Shown here: in pieces, positions 1 through 12,400 of the stretch | Layout of the letters: the number at the start of each line of letters is the position of its first letter | Position numbering within the stretch: position 1 is the first letter of the stretch | Assembly: GCA_000333855.2 (NCBI GenBank) | Contig: CM007335.1 | Span: forward strand, 422,035 to 458,130 | DNA: 36,096 nucleotides | Source of the DNA: Endotrypanum monterogeii | Lineage: Eukaryota > Euglenozoa > Kinetoplastea > Trypanosomatida > Trypanosomatidae | Reading direction: 5' to 3' | Notes under the pieces: model-generated | What the model was told of the DNA's origin: nothing | The model's input: only the letters and a program-made list of their open reading frames with translations | Databases searched by the model: none | Made by a program: the position numbers and the translations under genes

Positions 1-29
1 TGGTTGATCTTGGCATCGCCGCAGGACAT
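1..29 (-). CDS. Possible 5' end of a gene running off the window
   Basis: The complement of 27-29 is an ATG followed by nine open codons reading MSCGDAKIN, cut off by the window edge. Just upstream on the minus strand is a short C/T-rich stretch ending in ACAG and CAG, which could serve as a trans-splice acceptor only a few bases before the ATG. The strand agrees with every other gene here, and the position, about 1 kb beyond the TFIIB stop codon, fits the usual spacing. Nine codons are too few to recognise a product, and an ATG in this context could be chance. Confidence 0.35.
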
Positions 30-1053
30 GGTTGCTGCTGTGAGAGTTTGTGGTGGGGTGTACAGGTCGGTAATAGAGCGCGTAGCAAGAGAAGTGTAGA
101 TGAGAGCGAGGGCAAGGCTTCTTCTCCGTCGAGCGAAGACAGGCAGGTGTGGTGGTGGCGGCGTTGGGGAATGGAGGAGGGGGGGGGGAATGGCGTGGAT
201 GAATGGATGCATGGTAGTGTGGCGACGGGGGGGGGTGCGAGGCAGCATGCCATGATGCGACGGTCGGGGGGAAAAAAGGCTGCAGCTTGTGTTAGCTCGT
301 GTGTGTGGTCCGCGAGGCCATAAGTTGGGATATCTCATAGCTGCGGGAGAAGGATACCTCACTTTCACGACGCGTGCACAGTCCTCATGTTGTCCCGCAG
401 TGGGTTTGAAATGATGGTTTGAGGCATACAAAGGCCGCTTTTTCACACACGACGGGAAGAGGGGGAGAAAGAGCGGTTGCCGCGTGGGAAGGGGGCTGCC
501 AACCGTGCTCAGAGATGTTTTTTAAAAGTTTTCTTTCTAAACGTGGTGTTTTGTTTCCTGTGTGTGCGCGTGTGATCACTACTGCATCAACCGCATATAA
601 GTTTGGCTTTTCATAAGGGGGATTTGGGCATCACGATGCAAAAAAAAAAAAGAGGAATGCCAAATGTGTGTGCTGCACTGCCGCATAGGTGGGAATGAAT
701 ACTCCTAGTCCCCTCATCCCCCTTTTTCCCCGACCCATTTGCCTTGCCTTCCCAGCACCTACCCCTCCTAATCATGTGAATAGGCAAGGTAACAGCGATC
801 ACAGAAAGGGTAACGGTGTGTGTGTGTGTGTGTGCGTGAATACATTCGAAAACAGAACGCGTGTGGGTAGGCTGGGTTGTGTAGGCACTCGGAAGGGTGG
901 GGGTGCGTGGTGGGTGATGAAGACGGAGAGGAGTGCCGTGGATGCGTCCGTACACCACCGCGAAAGCTTTGACCAGCCCCGATGAAGTCGTCGATGACTA
1001 CCGTAATGGCCCCCACGTCAGATCCCCCTTCGTATTGCTTAAACACAAGCGCC
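30..1053. other. Intergenic / 3' UTR region downstream of TFIIB-like gene
   Basis: No ORF here has protein-like composition. The stretch should hold the 3' UTR of the TFIIB-like mRNA and the splice and polyadenylation signals for the next gene. Visible elements are G-rich runs around 178-190 and 225-235, an A-run near 640-651, and a (GT)n tract at 816-834. Short ORFs on both strands overlap each other and are translated simple sequence. Confidence 0.6.
816..834. repeat. (GT)n microsatellite
   Basis: An uninterrupted GT dinucleotide tract lies in the presumed 3' UTR of the TFIIB-like gene. Such tracts are common in Leishmania spacers and vary in length between strains. On the transcribed strand it reads (CA)n. 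Confidence 0.9.
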
Positions 1054-2334
1054 TTATGTGGCCGACGAAGGTTGCCCGGGTGGGGTAGCGGAGCGACTGC
1101 GGCCCCGTTTTCGAGCAGCGACGGCGGTTTCCTGACCTAACGGCGCTTCGGTTGTCTCCGATTTCACATGTGATGGGGCGTCTGGCGTGTTGCCTTCCGT
1201 CGACAGGGAGATGTTCGCCACCATCTCATCGCTTGGGCGTATGGTAGACGTTGCAAACTCGGGGGTTTGCATCAGGCGGTCGAACTCGGGCTGGATTAGT
1301 GGCACAGCTCTCTCGGCAACACGCATCAGCTTCTCCACGCGCGCCGGCTGCAGGTGCGCACTGGAGGCAAAACTGCTGTACAACGTTGCGCGGGGTGGTT
1401 CAGTATTCGGGTCAGTGGAGGGTAGAGGTTTGTTTGGCCATCGCAGCCGCGGCTCGGTGCGTGCTAGCAACACCGCCATCACAACTTTTTCTGCTTCCAC
1501 GAACACCGCCAGCTCCGACGCGCCAGCGTTGGGCTTGTTTTCGCACTGGCGTATGGCGTGAAAAAGAGCGAGACAGGGCATCTCGTAGCGAATCAGAGGC
1601 AACTGTAACAGCTGCACATAGTAGTGAATAAGGTTCGGCACGTATTTCTTCGCCATTAGCTCCATCTCCTGGCTGAGATGTGTTGCCTCGAGGATTTCTT
1701 GACGACGGGATTCAACGTCTTTCAGGGTCCCGTCCAGCACACGCATCTCGCTCAGAGGAATCGGTTGCCCCAGCCGCTCCGCCGCCAGCATCAGAGATGC
1801 TGCTGCTACCTCCGTTTGATGTTCGACTCGAGCGCCACGTTCTCTGCGAAAGCCAACAAAGTGCTTTGCCAAGGCGATGGCGTCACGCAGGATCGCTTCA
1901 TCGAGTCGACGAGAGAGGCGGAAGAATACCTCAAGTTGGCTCGACATACGAGGGTGTAGTTTGGTTTTGGTGTATTGGGCTGTCTCACCAAAAGGGCCCC
2001 CGTTGGATCCCCGGGCGGCGGGGTGGGGGCGGCTAAGGAGACCCGCGGCCGCGGCTGCCGCCTCCTCCCGTGTCAGCCCGGCGTTCTTCGCTGTCGCTCG
2101 GCCCATGGCGCCGCTATTGTCAGGGTCCCAGCCGCCATTGTCGCCTACCCTGTCGACATCCGCGTACGTCGCATCCTTCTCGAAGCGCGTCGCCACATTT
2201 TCTTCCAGACCCATCGCAACCACAGTCGCGCAGTTCACGCAGGCTGCCTCACCGCGTGCCTCGTCCGTCTCGATCGAGTCGATTGCCCCGCAGTAAGGAC
2301 AGTTCTTGCCAACGTAGTCCGCTGCGGTGGCCAT
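1054..2334 (-). CDS. TFIIB: Transcription factor IIB-like protein
   Basis: This is a 426-residue general transcription factor of the TFIIB/BRF family. It should act in the nucleus to bridge promoter-bound TBP-related factor and RNA polymerase; in trypanosomatids TFIIB is best known at spliced-leader RNA promoters. The N-terminus carries a zinc ribbon with cysteines at 12, 15, 32 and 35 (CX2C-X16-CX2C). A low-complexity linker follows, with an alanine run near 92-97. Two helical cyclin-like repeats lie at roughly 131-222 and 225-365. The second is divergent, as reported for trypanosomatid TFIIB. A proline- and serine-rich tail ends the protein. BRF1 also has a zinc ribbon and cyclin repeats, but it normally has a long extra C-terminal region that is absent here, so TFIIB is preferred. 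The start is the first ATG in frame, 11 codons before the zinc ribbon. It is the last complete gene of the cluster inside the window. Confidence 0.85.
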   Translation of the reverse strand: MATAADYVGKNCPYCGAIDSIETDEARGEAACVNCATVVAMGLEENVATRFEKDATYADVDRVGDNGGWDPDNSGAMGRATAKNAGLTREEAAAAAAGLLSRPHPAARGSNGGPFGETAQYTKTKLHPRMSSQLEVFFRLSRRLDEAILRDAIALAKHFVGFRRERGARVEHQTEVAAASLMLAAERLGQPIPLSEMRVLDGTLKDVESRRQEILEATHLSQEMELMAKKYVPNLIHYYVQLLQLPLIRYEMPCLALFHAIRQCENKPNAGASELAVFVEAEKVVMAVLLARTEPRLRWPNKPLPSTDPNTEPPRATLYSSFASSAHLQPARVEKLMRVAERAVPLIQPEFDRLMQTPEFATSTIRPSDEMVANISLSTEGNTPDAPSHVKSETTEAPLGQETAVAARKRGRSRSATPPGQPSSAT

Positions 2335-2518
2335 GATTGATCGGAAACGAGAAACGGGCGTAGATGTGCTCGATCACCTCTTGCTTCTTTCCTTCTTTCC
2401 CCTTATTTTGTCTGCCTTTGAGTATCAGGGCGTGCTTTTAAATATTATTATTATTTTTTCGCCACCGTGTCTGTGTGTGTCCTTTTTTTTTTTGCAGAGA
2501 ACAGATGAGAATGACGAC

Positions 2519-2540
2519 CTAGTGGGGTGGGGTGGGGGGG
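2519..2540 (-). promoter_or_regulatory. Candidate trans-splice acceptor for TFIIB-like mRNA
   Basis: On the minus strand a C-rich pyrimidine tract (complement of about 2521-2540) ends directly in CTAG, with the AG at 2520-2519. This would give a 5' UTR of roughly 185 nt before the ATG at 2334. It is the best tract-plus-AG combination I see upstream of this gene, but other AGs lie between it and the start. Confidence 0.4.
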
Positions 2541-3165
2541 ACATGAGAGGAGAAATTCCCAATGCAAAGAGAGGTAAGCTCACAGGCTTACACATAATGC
2601 TTTTCCTCGCATATGTATAACCCCTCCGCCTCCCCCTTCCTCTCCTCTGGAAAACAAACAAAAAAAACGGGGTAGGAGAGGCAGCATTGTCTCTCTAAGG
2701 TGCGCCATTCACTGGAGCTCGACAGGGGAGAGGGGGGGGGGGAGATGCGCCACGGGAAGAACGCGGGGGTGGTGGTCGTCAGCACTGCTAAGGAGCCCCA
2801 AATTTCCTTCTCCGGCCCCAGCTATTTAAATTTTTTTTATAAATATTCAAGCTTTCCACTGGCATGCGTGACGGGGTGTATTCGTTAGCGTGTCTTCCGC
2901 CTCGTGAGAATGGGGAATTTCTCTCCACAAATATTTCCTCTCTTTTTTTTTTTCCATCGTCTTCCTTTCAGCTTCCGCCAAAGCCCACGACTCCCTCCCC
3001 CCTCCCCCCGTCTCCATCAGAGCCGTTAGTGGCTGCGAACGACTTGGACGCAGGCTCGGTGGAGGAAGAGGGGAAGGGTGATGGGGGTATACACGTTAGG
3101 GGCCGCTGAGTAAATCTTTGTGGGGGTGGGGGGAGGCCGCACATCCGAGGCTAGCTTTTTTGTTG

Positions 3166-3226
3166 TATATCTATCTATCTATCTATCTATCTATATATAT
3201 ATATATATATATAGATAGATAGATAT
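3166..3226. repeat. Palindromic (CTAT)n-(TA)n-(GATA)n microsatellite
   Basis: Six CTAT units (C at 3171, 3175, 3179, 3183, 3187, 3191) lead into a pure TA run and then three GATA-type units (G at 3214, 3218, 3222). The element is self-complementary about position 3202.5. Bases 3180-3225 form a perfect palindrome able to extrude a hairpin or cruciform. It sits about 180 bp past the stop codon of the giant ORF, in its presumed 3' UTR. Confidence 0.92.
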
Positions 3227-3406
3227 TCCGGAAAGCCAAGGGCACGGATGGATACCTCTTCCTCACGTCAGGGGATCATCTTTTTCTCTCTTCTCCCTCT
3301 CTTCACGGTGCGTTACGTGACACCGCATCACCCATTCTCGTGTTTCTGTCTTCCCTTGCCACTTAGCAGTGTGAGTGCCGAGCACCCAGTACAGGGAAAA
3401 AAAAAC

Positions 3407-6400
3407 CTAAAGGAGCTCCAGCAGTTGCACGCGCATCCTCAACTCCGCCGCGTACATGTCTTGCAAGTGCACGAGTGCCGTGCATTGTGTCGCTGATGCG
3501 AGGGAGCCGGACGAGGTAGAGGGCGCCACATTCGCACCATTCCGAAGCGCTGTGATGGCGGTGTCGCTACCCACAGTGCTGTCGTCACTCGACCACCCGT
3601 CCTTGGCACTGCTCGTGCTGAAGTTGAGTAGCTGTTCTGACAGTGGTGGTGCTTCGGTCGTTACAGAGATGGCGCCGCCAACAGCACGTCGAGAGGACGG
3701 CAGGGACATTGGGTGCGCCTTCTCGGCAACACTGCCGATGTCGAGGCCATCTGTACTCCACTCCCAGCCATGCGCTCGTATGCTCCCATCGGATGTCGGT
3801 GGCTTGTCGACGGCAGCCACCGCAGGCAGAGACAAGGGTCCCACGCCTAACGCACAGCAGTGCGAAGATGCCTCACAGGTTATTTGTGATGCACTATTCC
3901 CGACCTGAATTTCCTCACGATCTTCTTTTTTGCGCCACATCTCGGCGTTACCTTGATCAACCGCAGCAGTCATGCACCCCAAGACTTCTCCTGGCTGGCC
4001 ACTCACGCCCGAGAGGTGGGCGGTAGACGACTCGCACTGAGTTTCATTTCTCCCCTGCGTCTTGACCTCTGCACACCTCTCTCTTTCCATAGGAGCTGTT
4101 GAGAGTTGTGTACACGGTTCCCACAAAGGCGAGGTGGCACTGTGGTTGCTGCTGCTGCCGCTGCTTGTCGACGACTCGCACCAGCCTGAGGGCGCGGCAG
4201 CCAACGATTCCAGGCCCTGCGGTGGTGATGGCAATGACGCACGCCCCAGCTCCTCACCGGACGACAACTTGGCTGGAGGCCTTGAGAGGGTTTCTGTGGC
4301 TGCCGCCTCCACCGCTGATAGGATGCTGCGCGCCGGGTTCGGCGTGGTTGCAGCCTCCGAGAAGGATAGGTGCCGCTCCGTTGGCTGAAATGGTGGGGAT
4401 AGTGGAGATGACGTCAGGGGGGCGGCATTGTTGGCGGCGGCGGGGATCGGATCGATCCGGACGACAGCAGCAGCGAAACCTCTTTTTTTGCGAGGGGGCT
4501 TTGCTGTCACAGCCGTAGCTAGAGACGCCTCGCCGACAACGGAGGTCCCTTTCCCTCGCAGAGTTACGACACGGTGAGATGGCGGAGCGAGTACACGATC
4601 AGCGCACACCTCCTCTTTCGTAGTCGTTGCGACAGTGCGTTTCTGCTCGACAGAGTGTGTGCTAGTGTCGGAGTTGGAGCTCCAGCCCCAGTCTTCTCCT
4701 TGAGCAGCAGCACTTCCATCGGTTGTCGTACCCAAGACGAGAACAGGCTCTCGCGGATCAGTTTCCTTGACGGCAGCCATTTTGTCCAACGCCCGACTAG
4801 CTCTGAGGTCAGCGACTTGCTCGAAATCTGTACGTTGTCTACTTTTTCGGATTTCACTATCGCGTGTCGGCGGCGGAGGCGCAACAGTGTTGCGCAGCAC
4901 CGTTTGCCACTGCGACAGGGCATTGAAGAGACCCCCTGCGGTGCTGACAGCCGCTTTTGCGAGCCCGTCCTCCCAGCCTGGATCCATGCCCCCCCCGTTT
5001 TCGGTGTGTATTACGTCTGCCATCAGCGAAGGGGTGTGGGGTGGTGCCGCCCGCTGCTGCAGATGATTTTGGGAGGCTACTGACGCCATCGCTGAATCAC
5101 TCGCCGTTACTTGGGCAGGTGCGACTGCGTTGCAAGCCTCTTGCCCACCAACGCAGTCGGAGAACGAGTGAACAGGAGTGGGGACTGTGGCGCGGGTGTC
5201 AAGCCTTTTTCGATCGCCTGGTCGATTGGGATCGAGCACTGCAGCATCTCTGTCTTTATCCACCGCACGTTCTCGGTGGCCTGGCGCCACTGCCGAGAGC
5301 GGCGTGGTCTGGTTCATCGGCCGGTTTGACAAACATCCTGCCGAAGGGTACGATGACGTGTACGAGGTAGAGGTAGAGGAGGACATAAGGCTTTCCTCTC
5401 TCCGCTGTTTCCCTTTCCCCAATGACAGTGGACGCGGCTGTGCCGACTTGGTCTTCATTACGTGTGCCCATTGGTGTGCACTCTGGCCAGTCCCCAGCTG
5501 TTGCTGCTGCTGCTCCTCCTCCTCCTGTATGCGTTCCCAGGCCGCTTCTTCTTCTTTCCAATACGCCTCCTCCGCTGCCTCCGCAGCCCACTTTGCGATC
5601 TCGACTTGTGCATGGGTTGCGGCCGTCGTCAGTGCATCCCGCGCCTCCTCTTCCCATGTCAGCAGGCCGGCGCGACCTTCCTCGTAGAGGACCCATACCA
5701 GCCGCTCTTGCTGCTCTGCATCCAAGAGTAGGGTCCAGGACGCGTAGGCGATCGCCTGCACTCCCACACGAGTGTCGCGCTCTTCCTGCAGCACCCGTTG
5801 CCTCGCGGTTCGCTGTCGCTCCCCCCACTCACACCAGGCGCGGCGCAACTCTTCGCGGGCTGCATTGAGACGCAACATCTGCTCCCGATGGCAAAAGGAG
5901 CAGATGAGGTCGTGCTGGTCAAGTGCATACGCCACCAACTCTCTGCGCCGCTTCTCCACGCGCAATGCGAGGTACAGCTTCACAAGACTTCTCTGGAAGA
6001 CAGGAGAGGCGAAGAGGTGCTGCTGCTCACGCAGCAACAGTTCACCACACTGGCGCCGTTTGCAGGCCTCCTCCCTTTGAAGTAGTTGTGCCTCATCAGG
6101 GCTGGCCATCGTCCAGGCGGAGGCTTTGCTGGAACCAAGGCCAACACGTGGTGCCTCGGCGGGGGCAGCGTGGAGCTGAGGCTTCATTGAAGACAGAGGG
6201 ACTGCAGCCGATGAGGACACCTCGGCATACTGCTTCTGATGCTGATGGGCCGGGCGAGGAGCCAGTACGGCACCAACGTTGAAGATGGAGGTGCGCAGCG
6301 CACTCGTGGTGCCTGCCCAGCTAGATCCAGTGGTCGCTGTCACTGCCACTGCCTGTTGTGCTGCTTTACCTTCGTGCAGCTTCGGCAGCACCACTTGCAC

Positions 6401-9400
6401 TAGTGGCTGATGAGCTGCCACCACAGACGCACTCAAACATTCGAGCATCGCAGCAGCCTTGGGACTGGGGTGGGATTTCACTGCCTTGCCACGAGACTGA
6501 CGCCATTGCCGCCACTCGGCGTGCGCGCCTGACGCATGATAGCTCGTTGAGAGTGGAGGAGCGCTGCCTGGCGACGGTGAAAGTGCGTCGCTGTGAGGCG
6601 CAGTTAAGTAGTCGTGAGCGAAGCTTCCTGTAACGATGTGTCGAACAACGTTTTTGTCGGCGTCGCTCATTTGTTGGTAGAGCGGCATCGCAACACTCCG
6701 GATCCACTGTGCCAACAGTCCGAGCGTTAGCGCGTCTGTGCTAATGGATACCTGGATCGACGGCGGTTCGGTCTCCGGGCTACGCTGCGTCGGTCCGTCA
6801 TCCGTGCCTCCGGCCTCCTGCTCATTCTTCATGCTGCTGCTGTGTAGAAGGGTGTGAAGAACGTCAAGGACAAGCAGCGTCACAAGCGGTTCAACAAGTG
6901 CGAGGGACAGCGCCTTTGCAAGAGCACGAGTCAGCGGAGCAACGGCGTCCGCAAGCGCGTTGATGAACTCCTTCAGTTGGGCCTCGGATGTGGCGAGGCG
7001 AAAGCCTGGCACCGGAAGATGTGGATGGTGTAGCCCCGGGTGAGTCGGGGTACCCCCTGTAGTTTCCTCCATGATCGCCTCTACAGCGGGGAAGGTCACA
7101 GTCCTCTGCACATAACCGTTCATCTGTAATTCTTCCAAGATATATTGGCTCAACTCCCGACGAATGACTTCGCACGCCACGACCAGCCAACCGACAGGTT
7201 GTCCTTTTGCCGTGCCGCTGCTGACCTCCTCCTCGGTTCCAGAGCGCATGTGGTTTTTGGTATAGCCTAGTGCCGCTGCTGTCGCAGCTATCACATAGGT
7301 GGCGGCGGCAGAGAGGTGAAATGAGCGCAGCTCCAGCATCGATTCGCTTTCGTCGCTGGACGTGGGGGCCAAGGGGGAAGACGCTCCTGCTCCAGAGATC
7401 TGCTTAGATTCGTCACTCTCGGCAGCGTCACGTTGCAGTGCGCCGTGCTTCATCCTGTGCTGCTCAATGCGCTGCTGCGCAGCAGCCAACTTGACCACTG
7501 TCGGTTGCAGCGCCGTCAGCAGCGCCAAGGTACGAAAACGCCTATCGCTCTGTTCTGCGAAGGTGGCGCCTGTGGAAATTGACGGGGAGACATACAGAGC
7601 GACGAGGCAGCGAAGCCGCTCGCGAAGCTGCTCAAACACCTCTTTGGCCCCGAGTCGCTCCGGCGCGCGCCCATGATGGGAAGCTCGGGCTTCTTGTGGT
7701 CCGGTGTCCCAAGTGTTCCTGGCGAGTGACTCGTTGTACTGAGGGTATGAGGGAGGAGCTACTGCGATGCCCTGGCTTCGCATCAGTTCCTCCTCCACAG
7801 AAAGATCCTCAAGTATGGGCAGGGCGTGGAGAAAGCAGGGTCGCAGCAGCGCGAAAGCGACGTCGGCAGTCGAAACTGAAGTGTAACTGGGAGGGTCACC
7901 TCGCTGTTTGACGTGCGCAAGGATGGTAAAGAGGTTTTCGTACATCCCCGCGTCTGTAACGGCTTCCGGATCGCAGAGCAGGACATTGGCCCAAACCTGC
8001 ACCAGCCACGCTGCCATTGCATCTGCCGCGGCAGCATATTGGGTGCGCCGTGCTTCTGCTGTTGTGGGGATGCTTGACGTCTCTGTACAGCAGTGCTGTT
8101 GGCTCTTGAGGGCTGTTCTCCAGTTCCACAAGGTACATACCAAGCATTCGTAGGATTTTATATATTCTTTGGACACCGCCCCCGTGATCACCGCATTTGG
8201 TATGCCCACCATTTTTAATACCTGCGCACGGAGTATGCGGTTACACATCGTACTCGAGTAGAGGAGGTGTAGCACGCGCATGGGGTCCCCACCATGCTGC
8301 ACTGTGGAGTTGTGGCGGCGCTCCTGGTAGGCAAGCAGGGTATCTTTTGAGCACAGCGGCGGGGCCTCCAACGAAATAAGATCATGCCAAGAGACGAGGT
8401 ACAGCGTCACCCATGAAATATCAGGTACGCGAGGGCGTATCGCCGATGCGGTATCGCATACCGGCACGATTGTATTCGTTACGTACGCTGCTCCCGCGCT
8501 CTCCCCCTGCCAGTGTGTACGTTGGTGACCGCCATGTCGCGGTAGTGCGCCGTACACAAGGTGCATGGCGGAAAAGAGTTCCTCGGTAGCCGTGGCATCT
8601 TCCTGCGTGAGGTATCGCAGCACGCAGACACCGCGGTAAAGGGCCTGCAGCTGAGTGCCGTCGCGCAGCTTGGCACGTTGCAGCCAGGGAGCATGCTCCT
8701 GCTCGCCTTCAAGACGCGCTTCCTCCTCCCCCGTGATTTCTGACATCATCAAAGGAGGCAGCTGCAGCGCAGCGCACAGGCGGTGCGTCATGTGATACCA
8801 TAGGTACACCGTAAGAAGAGGCGGGAGAATCGTGAAGGGAAATGGAGTCCTTACCCGAGTCGTCCTCTGGGGGACTCCGAAATTGTCGAGTTCAGCGACA
8901 CTTAGTAAGGGGTAGACTGGGTCCTGGTCCCCCATGGTTGCCGCTTGTGTCTCTGACGAACTCACCCCCTGCTCGCCGCGTCCTCCCCAGGTATCGAGTG
9001 CCGCTATGACAAGTCGTTCGTACGCCTCGGGCAAAGTCGTGGGACTGGATTCGAGTGGGGGGACGGCGGACGTAAACATCATGGCCAGATCGACAACGCA
9101 ACACACGAATGTGAAGCCACCTGGCGGTGCGGCATAGTGCGGCTGCCCAGATGCCCAACCGACGCACAAGAGGACGTGTAGGTCTGCCACTGTGAGCACT
9201 CCGCGAACGAAAACCCGCTGAGCCATGCGAGGATCTCGATCACGGATAGAGCCCGTGAAGGCGGCGATTCTGTGGAGGCCGGGGGCTGGAGAGGTGCGGG
9301 CAAGGTGATGCACCATGCTGTACAACATCTCTGGCTTCACCAGGCGCAACAGGGCGTACTCCATCGAATCACGCAGTTCTATCGTATTGTGCGTCAGCCA

Positions 9401-12400
9401 TGGAGTTCTCGCCGGTGCAGTTTTTTCCTCATCACTCGTCTCGCTCCAACCATTCGCAACGGTCGCCTGCGTTACTTGCGGTGTAGCTATCGGGTGCAAC
9501 CGTACCCCTGACGCCGTGACAATGTCTTCCATCGTGAGTTCTAGCGGCAACTGCGTGCGTCTGCAGACAAAAAGCATAAGTGCTCGACGAATCCAATCTA
9601 GTGGTGGAAGCGGTGGTGCCTTGGGGAGAGGCGCCGCTGCGATCTTCCCAGCCTCATCCTCACCTGCGCCCCATTGCAAAAGCACCTGCATTGCTAGACC
9701 CTCCACTACAGCGGCCCTCTCCTGCGCGATAGAAACCCCCACACCAACAGTGGGTGTTGACGAGTTGGTGGGCCGTGTGGTGGAGGCGACGGTGCCGGCG
9801 CCACACCCGAGGAACCAGCGCACGGTCCATTGGAAGCACATCCATCCCACTGTGTCTCCTGAGCACCAGTCCAACTCCACGAGAGTCCGCAATACCAGCC
9901 GAAAGAAGACACCCGCTGCTCGACGCATTTGGCGCACCTCCGAGTCTGCCACGGCTGCGTCACCCCTACCATCTGATGCTATCTGTGCTGTCATGACGGT
10001 CTGCACTGCGCTCGCGTAGTCGCGGAGGCGTGTCTGATGCGTCGCCGTGTCCGTGCAGGTGTTGCGTACCACTTCCATGAGAACACTTGGCCACTGCGGC
10101 AGCGCAGGGCCTGTCTCACAAAGAGCAGCGTAGGCCCAGAGGATTCGCATAGCACGGTATGTTATCACTGCAACAGCAGCGTCGTCTGTCGACGTTGTGG
10201 AAGAGCGGAGGAGGCCTCGGATTTGTGCCGCTGCCACCCACTCAGCGACCTCTGCTTCCCACTCTTCTTGCGAGTACACGGTTGCCTGCGATGGCGTGAC
10301 GGGTGGCGGGAGATGTGCGATAGTCTGCTCAGCGGTGTCTTTATGTGGTTTGCCGTCACGACAGCCTGCGGCAGTGGTACAGCAGCACCAGAGTACGGTG
10401 AGTTCTCGGTTGAGGTCGTTAAGAAAAGGGAAACCGAAAACGGCGGTGGCGGTGGATGATGAGGACGGCGGGCACATGCACGATGGAACCGCTGTTACGG
10501 TGGCCGTAGAGGGAAGCGAGGCAGGTGTGAGGAAGTTCTCCGCGTCGGTGGCGCTGTCACCTACTAGAGGAGCAGCGCAATCATCACTTCTTGCTCTGCT
10601 TTCAGCGCCACCGCCTGCAATCTTTGGGAGCCATCCTATCCAGCGGTCAACGTCCCACGTCTCCTGCAGTACATCCTCGTGCTCGCTGTCTCTCCCATCA
10701 CCACTCATGATTCCATAAGCCCTCGCTGACACTGACAGCACGAGTGGATCAAGTCCGCACCATAAAGTTCTAGTCAACGGGACGCGATGGAGATGGACAG
10801 TGACCATGCGCCCACTGGCCTGCTCATTTGATGGCGCTGGGGAGGCCAGATGTGCCAAGGTATCCCATGACAGCGTCTCTGTAAGGTAGAGACCCTGCGG
10901 CAAGGCACTCGCCGCAGTCGATTTTGAGGGAGCTGAGAGGGCCTGTGTTGCACTTTCGAGTGGCACAGCGGCGCTGCTGCGGAGGTTGCGAGTATGAAGA
11001 CCATCCATGATAAACACTAGCAGGCTTGTATGCGCGGGTAAGGCGGCCGGGGCCGCTGCCATGGGCGTAGCAGTTGTCGCACGCGAGTGGAGGGAGGCAG
11101 ACGCACTTATGCACCTTGTGACGCTGCCTACGACAAGCCGATACACTGAACGCTCTGATGACGGAAGCAGCCTATCGATGATGTCTTGCACCAATGTGGT
11201 CGAGGATATTGTCCGCTGCGGATGAACACTCGCATGCGACTCCAACTCGACACTGGATACCATCAGTGCGCCGTAAGGCGTGTCATCATGAAAGCCTCCA
11301 GAGAGGACCGCCGGTGGTGACGGCACATTGTTTGAGATATGCGGCGAGGCAGACGTCAAGGATGAGGCTTCCCAGGCACGAGCTGGAGCGCTCCAGCATG
11401 GCAGCAGCGCCACAAGGCTACCACAGAGCTGACCGTCACGGAGCAGGTGAGCATCGCGTGCATCTTTTTCTTCCACAAATACCCAAAGGAGATCATGTGG
11501 GCTGAGCCACTGAGGAGCCGGCGACGGCGACAGCGTGCAGCTAGCCCCATCCGCGCCGCAGCGTCCGTGCTCCCATTTCGTGGCACCGCTGTAGTGGTGA
11601 GGTCCGGTCTCCGCTGTAGCCTCGTGCACACTCAAGCGTATCTGTGGAAGCGTCACGGTGTGGCGTATTTGAACGTGCAGTTGATGACAGCTGTCCGCGG
11701 AGGCGCTGGTGCTAGAAAGATCTGCCACACACGCCAGCACATCCCACGCTTGCTGCCCTACCTGGTCACAGCCGCGACCGTTCGAGGTGCACGGTGCAGA
11801 AAAGAGGTAAAGCAAGCGCACCAGCGGAGCCTCCGCACCGGCAGCGGTGCCCTGCACCTGCTGCTCCTGCTGTGGAAGCGGAACTCCCGTGACAAGCAGC
11901 AACACCGGCGAGGGCCTCGATTGGGTCGAGGTAGAGCTGGCAGATGCAGGGGCTTGTGGCGTGGCGAAGAGACAGGGCAGCGCTGTCGCGGCCGCTATCC
12001 GCGTCCATGAATACAGACGAGCAGTAAGCCCCATGGCTGCAGCATCACCACTACTTAACACGAAGCTATCCATCAAGCCGTGAAAAGGAGCGCTGCGAAC
12101 TTCATCGTAGGTGTTGCTTCTGGAGGAGGGGCTTGGTCCCCTCACAGAGTGCGGTGTTTCTGGGGCCTCTGTGGCAACCAAGACATGGCGGCTGCTCACG
12201 AAGACAACTCCACCGGTGCCCTGGATGGTTGACCGTGCGAGGAGTGTTGTGCGGGGAAAGAAAAAACGTGCTCGCGCGGGCTGCGGTGTACCACAAAGTG
12301 CGGCGCTGTAGGTATCGCTGCTCGTCGAAGTGGATGACGCTGCATCCGCTGCTTGCTCGGCGAAGGTGTGCGGGTTTGGGATCCAAATGAATTCCCAAGA

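Larger units (their letters stand above)
2335..3406. other. Intergenic region between 3100-residue ORF and TFIIB-like gene
   Basis: This 1.07-kb spacer holds the 3' UTR of the giant ORF and the 5' region of the TFIIB-like gene. It contains homopolymer runs (T-rich near 2480-2493 and 2941-2953), several G-rich stretches, and a palindromic TATC/TA/GATA tract at 3166-3226. The short ORFs are simple-sequence translations with no conserved look. I see no gene here. Confidence 0.6.

Noticed and set aside
1054..2334. Assignment as BRF1 (TFIIIB subunit) instead of TFIIB.
   Set aside because: The zinc ribbon and cyclin repeats fit both, but the protein ends soon after the second repeat and lacks the long C-terminal region of BRF1.
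9315..10019. A 234-codon plus-strand frame antisense to the giant ORF.
   Set aside because: It lies wholly opposite a long coding frame, has no recognisable motif and is on the wrong strand for this cluster. High-GC trypanosomatid genes often create such antisense frames. The same applies to 21300-22064.
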